From: an uncultured Verrucomicrobiales bacterium
GTDB lineage: Bacteria > Verrucomicrobiota > Verrucomicrobiia > Verrucomicrobiales > Akkermansiaceae
Assembly: GCA_938001985.1 (NCBI GenBank)
Contig: CALLBE010000135.1
Span: 1 to 10,181, forward strand
Length of the DNA stretch: 10,181 nucleotides
Direction of reading: 5' to 3'
Position numbers and translations under genes: made by a program. The stretch's first letter is position 1. Each line of letters starts with the position of its first letter. Shown in pieces: positions 7,847-10,181 of the stretch. The notes below the pieces were generated by a model that ran no database searches, was not told the origin of the DNA, and was given only the letters and a program-made list of their open reading frames with translations.

Positions 7847-8320
7847 TTAGAAACGGAAGTGAGCAAAAGCACGGTTTGCTTGAGCCATTTTGTGAACTTC
7901 GTCACGCTTTCTCACAGCTGCACCTTGGTTGTTTGCTGCATCTTTAATTTCGTTAGCAAGAGCTGAGAACATAGGCGTTCCTTTTTTCTTACGTGCAAAA
8001 CCAATGATCCAACGAAGTGCTAAAGCTTCTGATCTAGAAGCATCAACTTCCAAAGGCACTTGATAAGTTGCTCCACCTACACGGCGAGATTTAACTTCAA
8101 CACGTGGCTTAGAATTCTCGATAGCGCGAGTGACAACCTCTAAAGGATCTACGGTGTCTGTCGCATCATTTGCTTTCTCGATTGCATTATAAACAATCTT
8201 CTCAGCTAATGACTTCTTACCACTCAGCATCAAATTATTAATAAGCTTACCTACGAGAGGTGAGTCATATCTCGAATCGCGATACTCTTTTTTAGTACGT
8301 ACTCTTTTACGGCGTGACAT
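7847..8320 (-). CDS. rpsG: Ribosomal protein S7 (uS7)
   Basis: S7 nucleates assembly of the small-subunit head and contacts the E-site tRNA. The 157 residues match the usual 155-158. It begins MSRRKRVRTKKEYRDSRYDS and contains the diagnostic helix LINNLMLSGKKSLAEKIVYNA (about 26-46). Further landmarks are VEVKSRRVGGATYQVP (74-89) with the beta-hairpin motif, and RKRDEVHKMAQANRAFAHFRF at the end (137-157). The ATG is six bases after the rpsL stop, consistent with translational coupling. In E. coli, S7 represses its own operon by binding the rpsL-rpsG gap. That gap is far longer there, so the same mechanism cannot be assumed here. Confidence 0.98.
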   Translation of the reverse strand: MSRRKRVRTKKEYRDSRYDSPLVGKLINNLMLSGKKSLAEKIVYNAIEKANDATDTVDPLEVVTRAIENSKPRVEVKSRRVGGATYQVPLEVDASRSEALALRWIIGFARKKKGTPMFSALANEIKDAANNQGAAVRKRDEVHKMAQANRAFAHFRF

Positions 8321-8326
8321 AGTAAA

Positions 8327-8701
8327 TTATTTCTTAGGACGTTTAGTTCCGTATTTTGATCTAGATTGCTTACGACCCTCAACTCCGAGAGTATCAAGTG
8401 CGCCACGAACAACGTGGTAGCGAACACCTGGCAAATCCTTAACTCGACCACCACGAACAAGAACAATCGAGTGCTCCTGTAGGTTGTGTCCTTCACCGCC
8501 AATATAAGCGATGATCTCGTGACCATTCGTTAAACGTACTTTAGCTACTTTACGTAAAGCCGAGTTAGGTTTTTTAGGCGTACGTGTATAAACCTGTAAA
8601 CAAACACCACGGCGCTGTGGACATTCCTCCATAGCGCGTGACTTTGACTTTTCGATCGTCCTTTTGCGTCCCTTACGGACAAGTTGGTTAATTGTTGGCA
8701 T
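8327..8701 (-). CDS. rpsL: Ribosomal protein S12 (uS12)
   Basis: S12 lies at the decoding centre of the small subunit and controls accuracy. The reading frame is open upstream to 8791, but the real start is the ATG at 8699-8701. It gives [13 protein letters not shown], the universal S12 N-terminus, a family-length 124 residues, and an AAGGAAG ribosome binding site just upstream. Decoding-centre motifs are intact: [11 protein letters not shown] (41-51) with K43 and [12 protein letters not shown] (85-96) with K88. These are the residues whose changes commonly give streptomycin resistance, so the allele looks like the sensitive wild type. D89 is the aspartate methylthiolated by RimO in E. coli. 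This is the first gene of the operon, following a 218-bp gap. Confidence 0.98.
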   Translation of the reverse strand: MPTINQLVRKGRKRTIEKSKSRAMEECPQRRGVCLQVYTRTPKKPNSALRKVAKVRLTNGHEIIAYIGGEGHNLQEHSIVLVRGGRVKDLPGVRYHVVRGALDTLGVEGRKQSRSKYGTKRPKK

Positions 8702-8703
8702 AA

Positions 8704-8710
8704 CTTCCTT
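8704..8710 (-). promoter_or_regulatory. Shine-Dalgarno sequence of rpsL (decides the start)
   Basis: The minus strand reads AAGGAAG just before TTATG of rpsL. The spacing is short, but together with the conserved S12 N-terminus it selects this ATG over the in-frame start 90 bases further upstream. Confidence 0.7.
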
Positions 8711-8772
8711 GCAGTGCTTTACCGAGAAAACAACTGACAAAAAAGCGCCTGCGACATTCTGCGCAAAGAGCC

Positions 8773-8801
8773 ATTTTATCCGGTTGGTCACCCGATGGTA
8801 A
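8773..8801 (-). promoter_or_regulatory. Candidate sigma-70-type promoter of the str-S10 operon
   Basis: On the minus strand a TTACCA (-35 position, 8796-8801; four of six consensus bases) is followed after exactly 17 bases by TAAAAT (-10 position, 8773-8778; five of six). It would start RNA near 8766, about 65 bases before the rpsL ATG. The location in the only long gap of the operon supports it. The match is imperfect and A/T-rich DNA gives chance hits, so this remains a candidate. Confidence 0.4.
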
Positions 8802-8811
8802 ATTGTTTGTG

Positions 8812-8844
8812 ATTGATACTTTTATCTAATACAAAAATATCAAT
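8812..8844 (-). repeat. Inverted repeat (12-bp stem, 9-base loop) upstream of rpsL
   Basis: The arms at 8812-8823 and 8833-8844 surround the loop ATCTAATAC (plus strand). As minus-strand RNA the arms AUUGAUAUUUUU and AAAAGUAUCAAU pair over all 12 positions, with one U-G pair. On the plus strand the same position is a C-A mismatch. It is A/U-rich, and no U-tract follows it in the minus-strand direction, so it is not a normal intrinsic terminator. It lies between the cysteine desulfurase stop and the candidate rpsL promoter. It could shape the 3' end of the upstream mRNA or be a protein-binding operator. Confidence 0.5.
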
Positions 8845-8919
8845 GAGTTGAGGACCGTAGATACTTTTTCTATTCCTGCAAGCTCAAAAAAGCATTTTTC
8901 ATACTTTTTTTATAAAAAA

Positions 8920-9558
8920 CTAGGTTTTAGGTCGATAGACAAGCACGGGGCCTGTTTGAGACGATTGAACGGACCTCACTTTTTTCACCGCTTGAGCCAG
9001 CTTTTCCGCCACAGTTTCAACGTCTTGAGCTGTCTGACCAACACCAAATGAAAAACGCAGGCTCGACTTCGCCAATTCCCTAGAAACCCCCATGGCTGTT
9101 AAGACATGAGAGGGTTCTTGCTTCCCCGTCATGCAGGCCGAACCTGTAGCAACTTCCACGCCTAAATAATCGAGGAAAATCAGCAAGGCACCCCCTTCGC
9201 ATCCTTGAATTGACAAGCTTGAGGTGTTCCAAACTCGTGGAGCCGACTCTCCATTAATCTCGAGCCCAGAAATTAGCGAGCGCACTTGGTTTTCAAATAA
9301 ATCCCTAATTTTTGAGCAATCTTCCTCAAAAATTTGAGAAGCTTTTTGAGCCGCCACACCCGTTCCGACGATAGCAGGCACATTCTCCGTTCCACTGCGA
9401 TAGCCGCTTTCTTGGCCTCCGCCTCTTAATAAAGGCGCCAGCGTTTGCCCAGATCTACGAACCACGCCGCCACAACCCTTTGGTCCTGAGAACTTATGGG
9501 AAGAAAAGGTTAAGTAATCAACGGGTATAGCAGAACCATCGATAGAAATTTTTCTAAC
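8920..9558 (-). CDS. Cysteine desulfurase (NifS/IscS family, class V aminotransferase), N-terminal part missing
   Basis: Cysteine desulfurases take sulfur from L-cysteine as an enzyme-bound persulfide for Fe-S clusters, thio-modified tRNA and other sulfur compounds, using pyridoxal phosphate in the cytoplasm. The 212 residues present are the C-terminal half of a protein usually 380-400 long. The PLP-binding lysine is in FSSHKFSGPKGCGG (K codon 9493-9495). RGGGQESGYRSGTEN follows. The persulfide-forming cysteine loop is GSACMTGKQEPSHVLTAMG (Cys codon 9133-9135), of the IscS/NifS group rather than the SufS group. The end RFSFGVGQT also fits. Immediately upstream of V-R-K-I the expected H-x-D-A-x-Q-A segment is replaced by unrelated residues, and an in-frame TAG occurs at 9598-9600 with no start codon between. 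The gene is therefore broken at the junction with the retroelement. It is on the same strand as the ribosomal operon but separated by 218 bp, so probably a separate unit. Confidence 0.93.
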   Translation of the reverse strand, partial: VRKISIDGSAIPVDYLTFSSHKFSGPKGCGGVVRRSGQTLAPLLRGGGQESGYRSGTENVPAIVGTGVAAQKASQIFEEDCSKIRDLFENQVRSLISGLEINGESAPRVWNTSSLSIQGCEGGALLIFLDYLGVEVATGSACMTGKQEPSHVLTAMGVSRELAKSSLRFSFGVGQTAQDVETVAEKLAQAVKKVRSVQSSQTGPVLVYRPKT

Positions 9559-9567
9559 TGGTCTAAT
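9556..9567. other. Junction between bacterial sequence and LINE-like sequence
   Basis: To the left, the minus strand encodes cysteine desulfurase up to V-R-K-I. To the right, the plus strand encodes retrotransposon-like protein from about D-I-I-S-T-T-V onward. The two homologies meet within roughly a dozen bases. I see no terminal repeat, poly-A tract or duplicated target site on the visible side. It can be an assembly join, a cloning or amplification chimera, or the 5' end of a truncated insertion. Confidence 0.75.
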
Positions 9568-10181
9568 GATATTATTAGTACAACGGTCCTGTGCCCACTA
9601 GAAACCGAGCTTTCTGATGTAGGAGCAAAAAAGAGAAGCGACCACCGAGTGGTTTACACCAAGGCAGTGATAGATAAAATCCCAGCGCCAAACTGGCAAA
9701 AGGTCACTTACCGACCCTATAGCGAGGCCGGCGCTGAAAGGTTTGGCGATTGGGTGCAAGCCCAAACCTGGGAGGATGTACTAGCGGCCAGTGGGAGCAA
9801 TCAAAAGGCTAGGATCTCTCAAGCCATGCTAGATGACGCTATGAATGTCTTTTTCCCGAAGAAGACAGTCAGGAAAAAAGATAGCGATCTCCCCTGGATT
9901 AACGAAGCAGCTAGAAAAAAAATCAGGAAGAAAAAAGCCGTCTTCATAGCAGAAGGGCGTAGCGATAGATGGACGGCGATTCAGTTAGAGCTGGAGAAAT
10001 ATCTCCAGGGTCGAATGGAAAAATTCTTGGAAAAAGAAAGGAAGAAAGTTACGGCGGCAGCTAGATCTAAGTCGCTATACAACACAATCCGGACTTTTAA
10101 GTCAAAAGAGACGCCGAAAACCTTCGATATTCGAAGCCTCCGGCCGAACTCTTCGGACGATCAACTGGCCGAAGAGATAGC
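9562..10181 (+). mobile_element. Non-LTR (LINE-like) retrotransposon fragment, truncated at both visible ends
   Basis: The whole stretch is one open plus-strand frame of retroelement type, with the 5' side missing at the junction and the 3' side continuing past the window. The absence of the first part of the endonuclease and of ORF1 would fit 5' truncation during target-primed reverse transcription, but also a random join of contigs. The family belongs to eukaryotic genomes, not bacterial ones. Confidence 0.75.
9562..10181 (+). CDS. LINE-type ORF2 fragment: end of endonuclease domain and linker before reverse transcriptase
   Basis: The frame is open for 206 codons to the window end with no stop and has no start codon at its left edge. 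Near its beginning the motif S-D-H-R (9637-9648), after a basic K-K-R, matches the conserved S-D-H end of APE-type endonucleases of non-LTR retrotransposons. The following linker has the look of LINE ORF2 proteins: TYRPYSEAGAERFGDWV (about 9706-9756), FFPKKTVRKKDSDLPWINEA (9850-9909), R-K-K-I-R-K-K-K, EGRSDRW (9952-9972), a charged helical stretch, and FDIRSLRPNSSDDQLAEEI (10123-10179). That last block normally precedes the fingers region of the reverse transcriptase. The catalytic F-x-D-D motif would lie beyond the window. From memory such linkers are common in dinoflagellates and marine invertebrates, but I cannot confirm the closest relative. No frameshift is visible, suggesting a young copy. 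Confidence 0.75.

Noticed and set aside
8251..8526. Minus-strand open frame of 91 codons across the rpsG-rpsL border
   Set aside because: It is out of frame with both S7 and S12, which are certain, and its translation resembles no protein family.
8739..8764. Possible attenuator: GCGC-12-GCGC followed by six T on the minus strand
   Set aside because: The stem is only four base pairs with a 12-base loop and would begin almost at the predicted transcription start, so it is too weak for a terminator.
8702..8791. N-terminal extension of S12 from an in-frame start at 8791
   Set aside because: The extra 30 residues have no match to S12, while the ATG at 8699-8701 gives the universal MPTINQL start and has an AAGGAAG just upstream. 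The candidate promoter also overlaps the extension.
8886..8919. Intrinsic terminator after the cysteine desulfurase
   Set aside because: The symmetries here (A5-TGC-T5 and T6-A-T-A6 types on the minus strand) consist only of A-T pairs with tiny or no loops; no GC-rich stem precedes a U-tract.
1..9555. CRISPR array, tRNA, rRNA or bacterial insertion sequence
   Set aside because: The space is filled by closely packed ribosomal genes and the gaps are 2-218 bp; no direct repeats, cloverleaf or transposase pattern was seen.

Overview
The window is almost entirely one minus-strand bacterial operon, the fused str and S10 ribosomal-protein clusters. Read in the direction of transcription (right to left) it is: 3' part of a NifS/IscS-type cysteine desulfurase, a 218-bp gap, rpsL, rpsG, fusA, rpsJ, rplC, rplD, rplW, rplB, rpsS, a gene for a predicted exported coiled-coil protein, rplV, rpsC, rplP, rpmC and the first 20 codons of rpsQ at the window edge. 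The gene order, gaps of 2 to 47 bp and shared strand indicate co-transcription. It supplies 13 ribosomal proteins (one partial) of both subunits plus elongation factor G. A tuf gene between fusA and rpsJ, common in other bacteria, is absent.

The organism is a bacterium of moderate GC by eye. The order fusA-rpsJ without tuf, the form of EF-G (extended N-terminus, slightly longer loop before G3), the scarcity of Shine-Dalgarno sequences and the exported protein inside the S10 cluster would fit a Verrucomicrobiota-like (PVC) lineage. This assignment is inference and needs a tree.

The right end is different. At about 9556-9567 the cysteine desulfurase reading frame loses homology just before the conserved His-x-Asp-Ala-x-Gln region. 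From there to 10181 the plus strand carries one uninterrupted reading frame that looks like the end of an APE-type endonuclease and the linker before the reverse transcriptase of a eukaryotic non-LTR (LINE-like) retrotransposon. Such elements belong to eukaryotic genomes, so this is either a chimeric contig (bacterium plus eukaryotic host or prey DNA, the simplest explanation) or, far more remarkably, a 5'-truncated retroelement inserted in a bacterial gene.

The two points most worth following are that junction and the secreted coiled-coil gene lodged between rpsS and rplV. The 218-bp gap upstream of rpsL holds a plausible promoter and a 12-bp inverted repeat that pairs perfectly (with one G-U) only in minus-strand RNA. 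No rRNA, tRNA, CRISPR array or bacterial insertion sequence was seen.
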